Source of the DNA: Cryptomeria japonica
Lineage: Eukaryota > Streptophyta > Pinopsida > Cupressales > Cupressaceae
Reading direction: 5' to 3'
Assembly (NCBI RefSeq): GCF_030272615.1
Contig: NC_081414.1
Span: 811,117,069 to 811,181,068 of the forward strand
DNA: 64,000 nt
Part shown: positions 12,507 through 26,635 of the stretch, one piece after another
Numbering within the stretch: position 1 is the stretch's first letter
How the letters are laid out: every line of letters starts with the position of its first letter
The notes under the pieces: generated by a model
What the model saw: only the letters and a program-made list of their open reading frames with translations
What the model was told of the DNA's origin: nothing
Databases searched by the model: none
Position numbers and translations under genes: made by a program

Positions 12507-15210
12507 AAACACCAAAAAGATCAACTTTTTTTTTTTTTTAACCAATAACATGTTTGAATGTTGAAAATGTCACACAGGTTGCGCTTTTGACACTGTTTTG
12601 GTGTGTTTGACATTATTTTGGCGCTATTCACCCTGTTTCAGTGCTTTTTCCTTCTCTGTCTTTCCCTTTCTTTTAGTGCGTTTGTGTTAAATAGTGCCTC
12701 TGTTCAAACGCAGACTAGCGCTATTGTAACAAAATGTTGTACAAATCACCTTGTAACCAAAAAAAAAAAAAAACCAAAAAAAAAAATTAGGCTTGTAGAA
12801 GGCCACCAAATAGGCGGATTTTACTAACTATTTTTCTCTTTTGTGCAGATTTAAATTAGATTAAAAAGTAGATTTATATTTTTTACTAACTTGTTTTTGA
12901 AGTTGGTTTTAAAAATGAATTCACTTTTTATTTTGGTTTAAAATTAACTTCACATTTCAAATTTGGGCTTTTAAAAAAGAATCACACATTTGTTTGGGGC
13001 TCTTAAAAAGAATTTTATTGTTCCAAGGTAAAAAGAACCACAAACTTATACAAAAACAACTTTATTTTTTTTGCAAGTTAGGAAACAAACTTCGTTTTGG
13101 TGCTTAAAATCAAAAAGGAAAATTTTATTTCTTGCATCAAGATAAAACTCACAATCCACACTTCCATTTTTGGTACAAATAAAATTCACAATCAACTTGT
13201 CTCATTTTTAAAGCAATTTTACTTCATGCAAACATGTTTTTCATTAAGTTGACCGGGATTTTCAAATTCTAGTTTACTCAAACAATTGCCTTTGAAAATT
13301 AAAAAGAACACCATGATTGTTGGAGCAACATCTCCAAATAGTTAGATCACATTGCAATGATAGATTAAAAAGAACAAGTGTTTTTCATGCTTGGCACACT
13401 TGTGCAAAGAGTTGGTCGAGTGGTCCTACTTCTAACACACACTATCCTCTCCCTTGGCTTTCGTGGTCATAGGTGCAAGAGAAAAGTGTTAGTAACACTC
13501 AAAATTTTATCTTTTTAAGAGAGGCCTGCCAAGAGAAACATCACTCTTGGGAACGACCTTGAGTGGTAAATCCTTCGAGCCGCTATAGAAATCAAGTGTG
13601 AGCAAAAGCTGTAGCCTTGGGTATAGCTGTTCCTACAGTGTAACTGGCCGAAAGGACAAATGGGCCCCACCACCAGTTACAAGGCTCTTAAGTGAGTCAC
13701 TGCAGAATGAACTTATGTCCAAAAACATCGAACATAACTAAACACCTTTAAGTAGTAGCCTACCCGTTCTATTGATTGAGGATATTTGCGATATAATTTA
13801 GTGCAAGAGCATAGATGGTTTTGCTCCCAAGATACTCACCATACATATTTCCTTGAGTAGAAACATAGCTTTTTGAAAAGTCACTTGTGGCTTGATAAAA
13901 GTGGTGACTCCCCCATCATAGGGATCATCTATTTGTTATGCTCATGCAAGACTTAGTATATCACATCCTTACCTGCCAAGGCAGGATTCATAAGGTATGT
14001 AGTACCAAAGTCGAAGAAATATCAAGATGTGGGCTAAATTTATCACAACTGGCCATTTGACCTTAGGGATAAAAAGTGTTTGAAGTGTGTTCATTTTAGT
14101 CAAGACCAAGTGCAAATTGAGCCGACTTCAGGCTTTGGAAATACACCTTAAAATACATCTAAAGGAAGGGTTATATAAAATTCCAAGGATTGGGTTGATC
14201 AAGACCCATATTCATTTGTGCCTTTGAGCATTCTTGTGTTTGTGTGCTTGCTTTGTTTTCTTGCCAAAGAAAAATAAGAAAATCACTCCCAAAAACAAAG
14301 TATTCATCCAACCAAACATTTCTCAAAACAACCAAACACATCAAAAACAAAGTGCAAACAACAAAGAGTCAAATTTTATGACCATTCTTCACATCTTGCG
14401 AAAGAAGAAGTGTCATCAGAATATCAACTTCAAAAGAAGACCATTGAGCTCAAAGGATTTGATCAAAAGGAGGAAATTCTTCTATATAAATAGACAAATC
14501 TTTGTCTCACATAGAGTCTTTCTGTGTCACATGCGTCTCTACCTTCAAGGAAAAACAAACGAATTTGATTTCGAATCATTGAACCACAGAGCTTTTATGC
14601 AATATAGAGCTCTGAGTTATCACAAAAACCAAGGAGGAAAGATTAATCCCAACTTCTTCCCAAACGTCTGTATCACATACAACACAGCTCGAGAAATACC
14701 ACCAACACTTGAAAGGGAAGAGATAGAGTTTGTCCCATTTGTAACACAAAGTTTTTATTGAAGTTGAAAACATTTTCATCTATCATCTCACTCATACATC
14801 ATCACTTCATCATCAATCTGTCCCAACTCTCAAAACATTAAGAGGTTCTTGTCCCAAGTTCTCTTTTAGATATTGCTTGAAATCAAACACATCACATCAC
14901 TTTTTAGATTGTTTCTACATCTAGGATAAGCTCAACCTAAGAGACACATCTACGCAGGTTAAAACTAGTTCATGAGTGAATCCTCTCATTACTAGGTAGT
15001 TAAATCTGTAACACATCTCAGATTTCTCTACACCTTATCACATCAAAACTTATCAAACAAACAAGCAATTCAAAGAAAGAATTTCGGTTACATCCACCTT
15101 AAAGGTGCTAGAGATCCACGTGCAACACAATTGACAAACCATCAATCTCTCATTTCATCAAAAACTCATCATCATTTTCACACAACTTCAACAAAAAGCT
15201 TATAAACAAA
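12507..15210 (+). other. Long untranslated leader of Tat copy 2
   Basis: About 2.7 kb separates the primer site from gag. The first part is AT-rich with T- and A-runs (12526-12540, 12760-12786). A more balanced block at about 13380-13800 has no open frame and could hold packaging or structured RNA signals; that is inference. The 175-codon ORF at 14234-14761 (TTG start) is the counterpart of 83-610 and is doubtful. A leader this long is usual for large Tat/Ogre-type elements. Confidence 0.7.
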
Positions 15211-18200
15211 ATGGCCCAAACCCGATCACAGTCCAGGCAACGAGAAATAGAAAGGGACGAAGAAGAAGAGGAAAATCTCAATGAATTTCAAGAAGCACTT
15301 GGAGGAAATGCAGATGACAAAAACCCAAGTACTCCCACTCCTGCAACAATAGAAAGGGCTCAGCATAACCCTCTCCCTAACAAACTTTTTGATGAAATAC
15401 TCAGGAGCAATGCGGATGCTCACTTTTTAAGACTCGCTCAAGAAGGAGCAAAACTCCCCTCTGACTTTGATCTTGCCCAATTAAGACAAGCATAAAAAAG
15501 ACAAAGTTGCCATGAAGAGGAAAGAGGTAGAGATCCCATCAGATATAACATTCCTCGAGGTAACCCACCACCTCCTTCTCCAACTGAAATGGAGATGTTG
15601 CGGCAACAAGTCGAGAATCTCGCCCAACAACTTCATAGTGGTGTCAAGACTAACCAATTCTCACTCAATGACATCTGTCCCTATCCTTTTGATAGGAATC
15701 TTTATATGCCGCCCTTTCCATGAGGATTCGAAACACCCAAATTTGAAAAATATAGAGGAAAGGGAGATCCCTGTGATCATGTCAGAGAATTTCATTCCGC
15801 TTGGCTCGAAGTGGCATATGAAGACACCTACCTAATGTGCCTTTTTCCCCAAAGCTTGGGAGGACCAACCACATCATGGTTTTCCCGACTACCAGGTGGC
15901 ATTAGAAAATTTGAGGAACTCATCCAGAAGTTCCTAGCTCATTACTCTCATAACATTGAACGCGACATCACCATGGCTGATCTATGCAACACTAAACAAA
16001 AACCAGGTGAATTATTCTCAGTATTCCTGCAACGATGGCGCCAAATGTCTAGCAGACATTCTCTTCAGTTACCTGAACGAGAACTAGTGGAAATTTTCAT
16101 TTCCAACTTAAACGAAGAAATGGAATTTCACCTGGATGTCAAAGACACAGACTCTTTTAGCGATATGATCACCAAGGGTTTAAAATGTGAACGGGCACTC
16201 ATCAAGAAAGGACTCATCAAAATCTTTAATGAACCAAAAGATGGTCCTCGCCCATGCTTCAATAGCGATAAACCGAACTTCTGGAACAAGAACAAAAACA
16301 TCGTCAACGATGGGGTTGTGGATGCCAGGACTGTCCAAAATGCACAACCTGTGGTTCGGTTTGTAGGACAAAATCCTCCACCTCAGAATAACACAAATGT
16401 TCCTCCTAATCAAGGTCACCTCACATCTCATGATGAACCAAGACCTCGTTAGCACAAACAAAAATGCACATACACTCCCTTAGGGGAACCCATTGAAACA
16501 GTCTTGCGACAACTCATTTCTCAAAATTTGGTCACTCTACCTAAACTATCAAACTATGAACCTCAGGTCAAACCAACATGGTGGAGAGATACTGAACACT
16601 GTGAATTCCATCAAGGGAGAGGGCACAAGACAAGTAATTGTCACCGATTGAAAGATCTCATTCAGGATCTTATTGATCGAGGAGAAATTGAAATTGAAGG
16701 ACATGACCCAAAAACAACAAATAATGATCATCTAATGTTCAAAAATCCACTTCCATCACAAGATCAAAGGGGTCCTTCCACTTCCAGGTGAGGCACTGAT
16801 ACCACTGATTATACACAGGCTGCGTATAATTACATTGTAAATCATCTGTATGATGCCAGTGGACAAGTTGCAACTATAACCTTCAAAAATTCCAACTCAA
16901 ATTGCAATGTTGTTACGCATCGCGGCAAAGTTACCATAAAGGCAGCTCCACAAGGCACCACCTCCATCCCAAAGCAGTACAACCTTGTGGAACAATTAGA
17001 CAAAACGCCTGCACTTATATCCATTTTAGAGCATTTGCGCCTATCACCATCTCATAAAACTATCTTGGATCAAGCCCTCCAAGAAGCGTCAATCCCTGCA
17101 AATCTAAATACAGACCAATTTCAAGCCATGGTTGGAAGTATAAAGTCCTCACCTTGTCTCACTTTTTCCGAAAGTGACAACTCTTCGTTCCAGCAACCTC
17201 ATAACGCTTCGCTACACATTGAAGGCTTTATCAACCAACAGAGGATCAAGCGAGTCTTGATCGATAATAGAGCAGGCCTGAACATTTGTACACTACAGTT
17301 GGTCACAGCATTGGGCTATGCGATAGAATCAGTGGATCCTCGTAAGAAGATCACAATCAAAGCCTATGATGACGCAGAGCGTTCATCCAAAGGAGCTGTG
17401 GTACTACCAATCCGAGTGGGTCCCGTGGTAAAGAACATCATTTGTCAGGTTCTGGACCTTCTTCTGCCATACAATCTATTATTAGGGAGACCTTGGATAC
17501 ATGCCATGCAAGCTGTTCCATCTACCTACCATCAATGTATCAAGTTCCCACATAACGGTGTAGAGATCACAATTCTGGGCGATGCAAACCCCTTTACATT
17601 TTACCATAATATCAGCCATCAACCAGAGATTACTGTTCCTAATAATAGAGAAGCCATTCCCTCCACATCATATATAAGTCCAGCCTCTCTTGCCAGTTCG
17701 AACACCACTATACCAAAGCAAGAAAAGCTTAAGATGAAAATAGCAGAGGAAGGTCCCGGGGAATACAACTTGAGTCAACTCTTTTGTGTGGGACAAATGC
17801 CCACTTCTCCTTGAACACATGGTAAACCACAACAGTTACTCCAGCAACCACTAAACATGCCTGCATGTGCTTTGACGCCTTTCATCCTTGGAAAGAGTCA
17901 AGAAGAAGAAACCCAAGATGAGGACTTAGCGGACTGGATCTATAAAGATCCCATCACCACTAATACACCGCAAGTTAGACTTCCTACAGATCAGTATGGC
18001 AAAGGTCTCCTCATTATACAAAGAATGGGATATGATGGTCAGAGTGCTTTAGGATATTGCAAACAAGTACGACATGAACCCCTGCTACCAGAATTAAAGC
18101 CCAAAGGTAATACAGGCCTAGGCTTTGAAAAAGACATATTTCCTAAACTCAAATTCAAAGGAAAACCCACCAAACCATTATGTCAACCTACTACAAAAAG

Positions 18201-21200
18201 GACACCTTTCATTATCAAAGCAGCTTCAAGCACCATCCCGACTACCCCATCGAGGCTCACAACCCCAACACAACCATCTACAATACCAATCATCCCACCA
18301 ATCAAACCAGTAATCCCATTCACAACAGTCATTACATCCATAGTACCATTAGCAGTAGCAACTATATCAGAACCCGCACAGCATCTATGGCACTAGCAAT
18401 TCCAGCAGAAGCCACTGAGTCAATATTATCGATACTCCCTGTACCAGATTCCTTGATCCCCATCAACATTCCTGTAGCACCGATCACTACAAAGGTACAT
18501 CAACCCATCACGCCTGTAGTATTTAACTCAAAAGACATCCCAATATGGTATAGTAATCAAATGCTGAAAAGTGATTCAGAGACCAACTCACATGAGTGGG
18601 AATTTGATTCAGTACAGCTTAATACTTCAGATGAGGAAGACACATCACCACCTCTACCACACAAAGACATCCCTATTTACGGAGAAGCACAGATAAAGAC
18701 CACTTGGGTTCCTGAACTGGAAACATCTTCCACAGACCCTACATCTCATCCTACGCCTGATTCTGACAGGGAGAGTACCATCAACGACCTTTGCCATAAT
18801 GTCTTAACCCTCACTGATACATCTAACGCACTTAACCTAATCGATGAAGTAATGCCCATTATCCACCCTGAACTCATCGAATGGAACCAACCAACTCCCC
18901 CATGTCTTGACTTCTTCCAAAACGATGAGGCCATCATTGACTTTCTGAAATTAAGGGATAACCTACCAAGCGGAGATCACAAAGCTAGATTCGCCATTGA
19001 ACATAATAGCACAACATACTTTGGGGCGGATGCCAAACCTTTCAGCTGCAAAAATATAACAATAAAACATGGATCTTCCAGTGAAAACCACACTGTGGCG
19101 CTATTTGATCTGACAAAAGTAAAAAGAAAGAGCGTATCCAATGGTGAAAACCTCTTTGAGGTTCCTGAGGATGAAGGGTTTGACATTCTCCCTGCTAATG
19201 TACAATAGGAACGATCAACGATTCTCCTCAAGGAAACCAAAGAATACAATGTGGGGACTCCTGAAAATCCTCATATCATACATCTGGCATCTCTTCTCAC
19301 TCTAGAGGAACAGCCTAAATTTATAGAGTTCTTCCAAAAGCGTCAGATCAACTTTGCATGGTCATATGCAGACATGCCTGGGCTTGATCCTAATTTAGTC
19401 ATGCATCACCTCACCGTAGCAGAAGGAGCCAAACCTGTCAAGCAGAAGCTTCGTAAGATGCATCCCCAGATTGCAGTGCTAGTCAAAACAGAACTCAAGA
19501 AACTCCTAGATGTTGGTTTCATTAGGCCAATTGATTATGCAGAATGGATCTCCAACATTGTGCCTGTCGACAAACCAAAAGGGGGCATCCGCATTTGTAC
19601 TGACTTTAGAGATCTGAATAAAGCATGTCCTAAGGATGACTTCCCCTTACCAAATATCGACATCATAGTGGATCTGACAGCAGGACACGCCATGCTTTCA
19701 CTCATGGATGGCTTTTCAGGATATAATCAAACAAAGATCGCACCAGAGGATCAACATAAGATAGCCTTCACATGTCCATGGGGCACATATTGCTGGAATG
19801 TAATGCCCTTCGGTCTAAAGAATGCAGGAGCAACTTATCAGAGAGCAATGACCACCATCTTCCATGACATGATGCATACCATGATGGAAGATTATGTTGA
19901 TGACTTACTAGCAAAATCACTCACCAGAGAAGGACATCTGCACATCTTAGATAAAATCTTTGATAGACTGGAACAATATCATGTTTAACTCAACCCAAAG
20001 AAATGTGTCTTTGGAGTAACCTCCGGGAAACTTCTAGGATACATCATCTCAAGCAAAGGCATTGAGGTTGATTCAGCAAAGGTTAAGGCAATAATGGACA
20101 TGCCACCACCAGAGAATATCAGTCAACTAAGGACATTACAAGGACGGCTTCAATCCATCCGAAGATTCATTGCACAATTGGCTGATAAGTGTCACCCATT
20201 CACACATTTGCTACACAAGAACATCCGCTTTCAATGGGATGCCCGATGCCAGCAAGCATTTCAGACGCTTAAAGACTATCTCATAAATCCACCATTGCTG
20301 ATGCCACCAGATCCACGTAGACCATTGTTACTCTATATCTCAGCAACAAGTACAGCATTAGGTGTACTACTGGCACAACATAATATGGAAGGAAAAGAGT
20401 GTGCTGTTTACTACATCTCTCGCACAATGGTGGGCTATGAACTCAATTACACACCTATTGAGCGAGCTTGCCTAGTAGTAATCCTGGCAGCCACTAAACT
20501 GAGGCACTATCTGTTAACACACAAGGTACAACTCATTGCAAAGATTGATCCACTCAAGTATTTACTCAGCAAAGCAGCATTGATAGGTCGCTTGGCCAAA
20601 TGGGTGATGATTCTAAGTGAATTTGACATTGAGTACGTGGACCGTAAAGCTATCAAAGGTCAGGTTATTGCACATCAGTTGGCTGATGCACCTCTCATAG
20701 GTGATCATCCTCTCATTTCCAATTTTCCAGATGAAGAGATATTCATGATCACAATAGCACAACCATGGAAATTATATTTTGATGGTTCATACACTAGGCA
20801 CGGCTCGGGGGCAGGCATTCTATTTATCACACCTCAAGGTGATAGCATCCCGAAGTCTTTCAGGCTCACATTTCCATGCACAAACAACATAGCAGAATAT
20901 GAGGCCTTGATCACAGGACTCAGGCTCGTCGTACAATGGAAATTACAAGAACTGCAAGTATATGCCGACTCACAACTGGTCATTCGACAAGCAACAGATG
21001 AATATCAGACCAAAGATGATAAACTCATGCCATATAAGCAAATGGTGGACACTCTAAAGACATCATTTACTACTATCACTTTTGAGCAGATACCAAGAGA
21101 TCAGAATCGAGCTGCTGAAGCTATGGATACCATCGCATCTCTCCTAGATCTTCCACAAAGTTCAACATGCTACGAGTTCTTGGTAGAACAGCTTTGGATC

Positions 21201-22517
21201 CCTGCTTATGATACCCCTGAATCCGAAATGATATGTCGCCTTGTCGGTTCTGAATCCCCATGGTACGGTGAGTTCTACACCTATCTCAGTGATCACACCC
21301 TTCCTTCCAACCAATCAAATAACCAACGTAAAACCTTCATTCGCCAAACTGCTCGATATACCATTATTGCCGAAACCCTATACCGACGCGGTCTTGATGG
21401 TACTCTCCTTCGATGTCTAGAACAAGATGAGATAACAAAGGCTTTGGAAGAGGTACATGAAGGAATTTGCGGGACTCACTCAAGTGGTCCGTCACTAGCC
21501 AAGAAACTCATGCGAGCTGGATATTATTGGCCATCTATGGAAAAAGACTCCTACTACTTTGTCAGGAAGTGCAAGAAATGCCAAGTTCATGGTGACCTGA
21601 TACATGCACCAGCACAGGAATTGCAACCAATCACAACACCATGGCCTTTTTGTCAATGGGGCCTTGACCTTGTGGGTAAGATTCATCCATCTTCATCCAA
21701 TGGCCATAAATTCATTATTACCACCACCGAATATTTCACAAAGTGGATCGAAGCTGTTCCACTTACCCAAGTCACTGGCAAGTAGATCACCTCATTCATC
21801 CTCAACTACATCATCTACTGGTATGGTGTGCCCATGTCCATCATCACAGATAACGGTCTTCCTTTCAAAAATCAAGATTTCCGTGAACTTTGTGAGAAAT
21901 TTCATATCCAACACCATTTTTCCACTCCCTATTACCCACAAGGCAATGGTCAGGCCGAAGCATCCAAGAAAAACATATTGAGGATCCTAAAGAAGACAGT
22001 TAATGATATTGGTCGTGATTGGCATGTTCAACTAAATCGAGCGCTATGGGCATATCGAACTAGCATTCGAACCCCTACAGGTGCAACTCCTTATTCATTG
22101 GTCTATGGTGCAGAAGCTATCTTGCCTATTGAGGTCGAGATACCATCATTACGGGTTTCCTCGCATAATCTGATAGATGAAAAAGCATATAGAGTATCCC
22201 GTCTTCAGAACTTAGAGTTACTTGATGAGAAATGACAGGCTGCATACAATCACCTCAAAGCCTATGAGTAGCGCATGAGTAGAAGCTACAATCACCGAGT
22301 TAGATCTCATACATTTGACGTAGGTGATCTTGTTCTATGAGAGAATCCTCGCAACCAACCAAACAGAGAACATCAGGGCAAGTTTGAATCAAACTGGCTG
22401 GGCCCATATGTTGTCACTACTGTGTTTGGGTCTGGGGCATATCAATTGGCTACATCAGAAGGAGAACCGCTTGCAGATCCAATCAACAGCATGCACCTAA
22501 AACGGTTTTATACCTAA
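15211..22517 (+). pseudogene. Tat-type gag-pol polyprotein, copy 2, inactivated
   Basis: Same architecture as copy 1, with stops at 15493, 15721, 16450, 16789, 17812, 19206, 19986, 21783, 22233, 22269 and 22338, and a 1-bp deletion near 18380 that shifts the frame. Domains: gag (15211-16660); protease near 17263, where the active-site Gly is replaced (DNRA, against DNGA in copy 1); G-patch-like segment 18001-18132; RT with CTDFRDLNKA and YVDD (19893-19904); first RNase H about 20200-20690; second RNase H with DGS at 20781, NIAEYEAL and ADSQLVIRQ; integrase HHCC (about 21456-21584) and DDE core ending in QGNGQAEAS. RNase H 1 through early integrase is one 563-codon open frame, so this copy is less decayed there. 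The stops at 17812 and 19986 occupy the same codons as 3661 and 5836 of copy 1. Confidence 0.93.
18001..18132 (+). other. G-patch-like segment in Tat polyprotein, copy 2
   Basis: This open segment of about 44 residues carries MGYDGQSALGY and GNTGLGF. Their spacing matches the hydrophobic-Gly-aromatic ... LG ... GLG(F/A) pattern of G-patch domains. It lies after the protease and before a proline-rich linker to RT. Confidence 0.65.
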
Positions 22518-24901
22518 GGTGTATAGAGCATCAGGCTCCCCTACATACCAGAAATACCAAAAACATTTCAAAAAAAAATGTCCTGAAGAAAATACAAAAA
22601 CATTCAAAAAAGTAAAGAAAAATCATGCATCCAAACGGTGAACAACCACTCCGGTGGCACCTTGGGTAAGTACGATGGTGAAAACCTGGCAAACAGGTGC
22701 CACTCGTAAAGGCCATGGCTCCATTATCTTTCAGGCTCGTTGCGATCACATTCATACACACATCCATCCATCCGAAACCATGGCTTGTTATTCATCTGCA
22801 ATTAAGAAAACACTCCATGCGTCTTGCATCCCACTTTTTCATAGTCATGTCTAAACTGGGGGCAATGCCCTTAACCTATTGATGGAAGTGGATTCTATAT
22901 TGTCTTATGATTCATTAAGTTCTTCATTCAAGCAATTATCAAAAATCCAAAAACATTCAAAAATATCTCGCAAAAATCCAAAAACATCCAAAACACTTCA
23001 AAATACCAAAAACATTCAAAACAATTCAAAATCCAAAAACATCGACAAACCATTGAAAAATCCAACAAAAACATGGCAACACATTGTACATACTCGTCCA
23101 TGCAGATACCAAACAAACATTGCGACATACTTAACAAAATGACCATTTATCAATCAAACCAAACAACATCAACACTCAAAATTGTCTTCAACAAGGATGC
23201 ATCCTTCCTTACCAAAACAAAGACAAGATGACATTTTCTTTGACAAGAAAATTCTGTTTACGCTATCAAATACTTGGTTGATTTATGGTCTAGTAATTTA
23301 TATCAGGTTCCTACGGCATTGTTTGTGTATCTTCGACACATTATTCCGATGAAATTCTAGGCCATGTACTAATGGTGTCTACGTGGGAAGTTCACTAAGC
23401 TACGTGATCATATGCAAAATACAGTCATAGATCATTACGACTTGCTGACTACAGTGTATACCTCGACCATATGAGCATGAACCATTACCAAGGATCCATA
23501 TTCTTTATTCTTTATGTATATACTGTTTGTTTGTAGGTACAATGCTCTTTCTTTGGTTCCTCCTACCTCAACCAAACTGGATAAAGGCTTTATCTCTTAT
23601 TATGGTATGCACTTGTCTCAAGATATGATCAACCTAAGATCAAGGAGGACGATCCAAGCCATGCATGAAAGGAGATAATCCTTGTCTGTTCCGCAAGCAA
23701 TACTCAGGTCAACTTGATCCATTATATCAAGTTGCTTGTATTAACTTGCTATATCAAATCCATGTAAGAAATACTCTGGTCATCTTGAATCTTTATGTCA
23801 AGTTGCTTGTATTTTCTTACAACATTGTAAAGCTCAATGATGAAAAATAAAGCACCATGGATTGTCATTCCATCTCATCTGTATATAGTGCATTTCGTTG
23901 CATTCCACCCATCCATACATTCATAATAGCTACATATCATGCATACATAGTCATAATAATGCATACTCTATTTTACTCCTCTTCTTCCATAGGACTCGGT
24001 CCTAGTCCTCCATATCTTCTATCTAACATCGAATCCCCCCTCACCCTCCCTATCTTGATCATCAACATCATCCTAATCCCTTCATTGCTTCCCATCCTCA
24101 CTCATCCACAAAATTAAGCCAGTTACTTTGTCTACACAGATACATCGACTCCCACACACCTAGACTATCAACAGATACTTTGATCAAGTATCTTTGGGTC
24201 TCAACAGGTAATCGATTATGGCAAACCTAGACTACAACAGGCATTTATCATAATGACCTAGTCTCAATGGGGTTGCCATGATTCCCCACAATCATCCATC
24301 CCACGCATACACTATCAATTGATCAACCAATCAAACACAATCCAATGGACAATTACATCAATTGTCTATGTCTTAACGAGTGTTTTGCTTCATATACCTT
24401 GACTTCATCAGGCAATTATATCAATTGTCTAAGTCACATCAGGTCACTTTGATTCACTTACTCAGACTTTATCATGTCCAAGCGACCAACTGACATCAAC
24501 TGTCACGCTTTGACTTGACTGGGGCAATTAAACCGATTGCACCAGATTGTCCAACCAATTTTGATCAATTGTATAGCATCAATCCAAACCCCACACTACA
24601 TCTGCTATTTATTTCTTGCATGACCTCAGGGTACTCGCTGGCTTGTTGTTTCTTCATATTCACTCCATTTTCCCCCATTCTTTCATCATTAGTTCTAATC
24701 TCTTCTATTCTACATCCCCTCCACTTTTCATTCTTTTTCAAGAGACCGCCCGATTTTTCAAACAAAAAAAAAAAAATTCAGCCCATCTCTCGAAGGGGCA
24801 TACCACCCATTAAATTTACATTTATGGGGCACATTTCTTCACACCTATTTTTCTTTCTTTGAAACGACGCGATAAACTGCACCATCTCAAAGAGGGGCCA
24901 A
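22518..24901 (+). other. 3' non-coding region of Tat copy 2 with polypurine tract
   Basis: This is the counterpart of 8368-10752 with the same repeat motifs and no convincing ORF. The polypurine tract AAAGAGGGGCCAA is at 24889-24901, directly before the right LTR. Confidence 0.8.
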
Positions 24902-26629
24902 TGTAGTCACATAAATTTGTCCACTTAATTAAATGAATACTTAGTATTTATTTGATTATTTAACCATCAATTAATAATTAATTAAATTAATATTTAATTA
25001 ATTCATCTTAACCCTCTTCTCCTATTAATTAAATAAATTATTCAATTTATTTGATTTAATTCACTTAGCCAAATTCAGACCATTAATTAAATAAATAAAT
25101 CATATTTATTTAATTAAATATTCTCTCACATTTAAATAAATTAATATTTATTTAAATCCCCCAAAATCCCAGCTCTCACATTTAAATAAATTAATATTTA
25201 TTTAAATCACCTTTATCCTCTACCCACTTGCATTTTCCTACAAATGCAAGTTGCACAACTATTTTAAATAAATCATTTATTTAAATCACCTTTATCCTCC
25301 ACCCACTTGCATTTTCCTACAAATGCAAGTTGCACAACTATTTTAAATAAATTATTTATTTAAAATCCTATTTATCCTCACCCACTTGCATTTTCCTACA
25401 AATGCAAGTTGCACAACTATTTTAAATAAATTATTTATTTAAAATCCTATTTATCCTCACCCACTTTAAACCTTTAATGGTTTCCCTTAAAGTCTTCAAA
25501 ACTTGATGGCTTTAAAGTTTTCAAACTTGATGGCTTCCTTCTATAGTCTTCTTAAGCCTTTAATGGCTTCCCTTAAAGTCTTCTTAAGACTTTAATTGCT
25601 TCCCTTAAAGTCTTCAAGCCTTTAATGGTTTCCCTCAAAGTCTTCAAGCATTTTAATGCTTTATCTTCCTTTTTCTCATTTAAATAAATTAATATTTATT
25701 TGAATATTTATCCAAATGCAAATTACACCATTTAATTGAAATAAATGATTTTATTTTAATTGAAAATACCAAAATTTCTTCCACTTGCATTTTCTTACAA
25801 AATCCACTTGCATGCCTAAACCCCTTCTAGAATTTTCTAATCACTTCTAAATAACCTAACCCTTTCTCTAAACTTTGTCACATTCCTAAGCAAAAGGGAA
25901 GTCACTTCTCAAACCCTCAAAGTCTTTGATAACCATTAAAGGCTTTCAACCTTCAACCACTAAATGGCTCAAAGTCTTTGATAACCATTGAAGGCTTTCA
26001 ACCTTCAACCACTTAATCCCCAAAGTCTCCAATAACCATTAATGGTTACCTCAAACCCTCCCACATGGTTAAAACATTTGTTTTGACTCAACCTCTTCTC
26101 TCAACCGAATCCTATGTTGACACTTGTCACCATTTTATTGGTGCCAATTGTGCACATGGATCCCCAACTTTCAAACTTGGCCCTTGATTAAACCATTCAA
26201 TCTTAACCCTTCATTTCCCCATTTCTTCTATAAATAGAACCCTTCTCCTCAAGCAAAAAGAAGCATTAGAGTATTGTTGTTATACTGGCATTAGCATAGA
26301 GCTTTTTCAAAGCATCACTATCTACTCTTGCATAGTATTTGCTTATCATATTCAACCATCTTGAATCTCCATATGACATCCATGGCTAGTGCTAAAAGTT
26401 GAGAGCTACACTCATCTGGGACTTGGAGAGGAGAGGAACAAGGGAGGAGCAACTATGAGCATCTTGATTATCTATTTTATTCTATGTTTATATGCTTTCT
26501 ATTTCATGCTTAATAGCTCTCTTGATATGCCTGTTTAGGATAATCTTTTGTTGCTAACACTAACGTTTGTTTCTTGTGCTCTTGTGTGTGTTGCCATCAA
26601 ACAGATTTTCTAATCCTTTTTGCAAAGCA
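24902..26629 (+). repeat. Right LTR of the Tat tandem
   Basis: This 1,728-bp LTR is nearly identical to 10753-12480, with about 20 substitutions by eye, and carries the same palindromes, hairpins and TATA box (26229-26237). It ends GCAAAGCA. The next base begins sequence with similarity to chromovirus integrase, so this is the outer boundary of the tandem. Confidence 0.93.
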
Positions 26630-26635
26630 TCAATG

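Larger units (their letters stand above)
10753..26629 (+). mobile_element. Ty3/gypsy Tat-type LTR retrotransposon, copy 2 (complete, LTR to LTR)
   Basis: This 15.9 kb element has LTRs at 10753-12480 and 24902-26629, both starting TGTAGTCACA and ending in CA. A primer-site-like sequence follows 5 bp after the first LTR, and the polypurine tract AAAGAGGGGCCAA ends directly before the second. The gag-pol frame (15211-22517) is broken by stops and one frameshift. The two LTRs differ at about 20 positions by eye (about 1.2-1.3 %). The right LTR abuts chromovirus integrase sequence at 26630. The target duplication cannot be checked because the left outer LTR of the tandem is outside the window. Confidence 0.92.
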
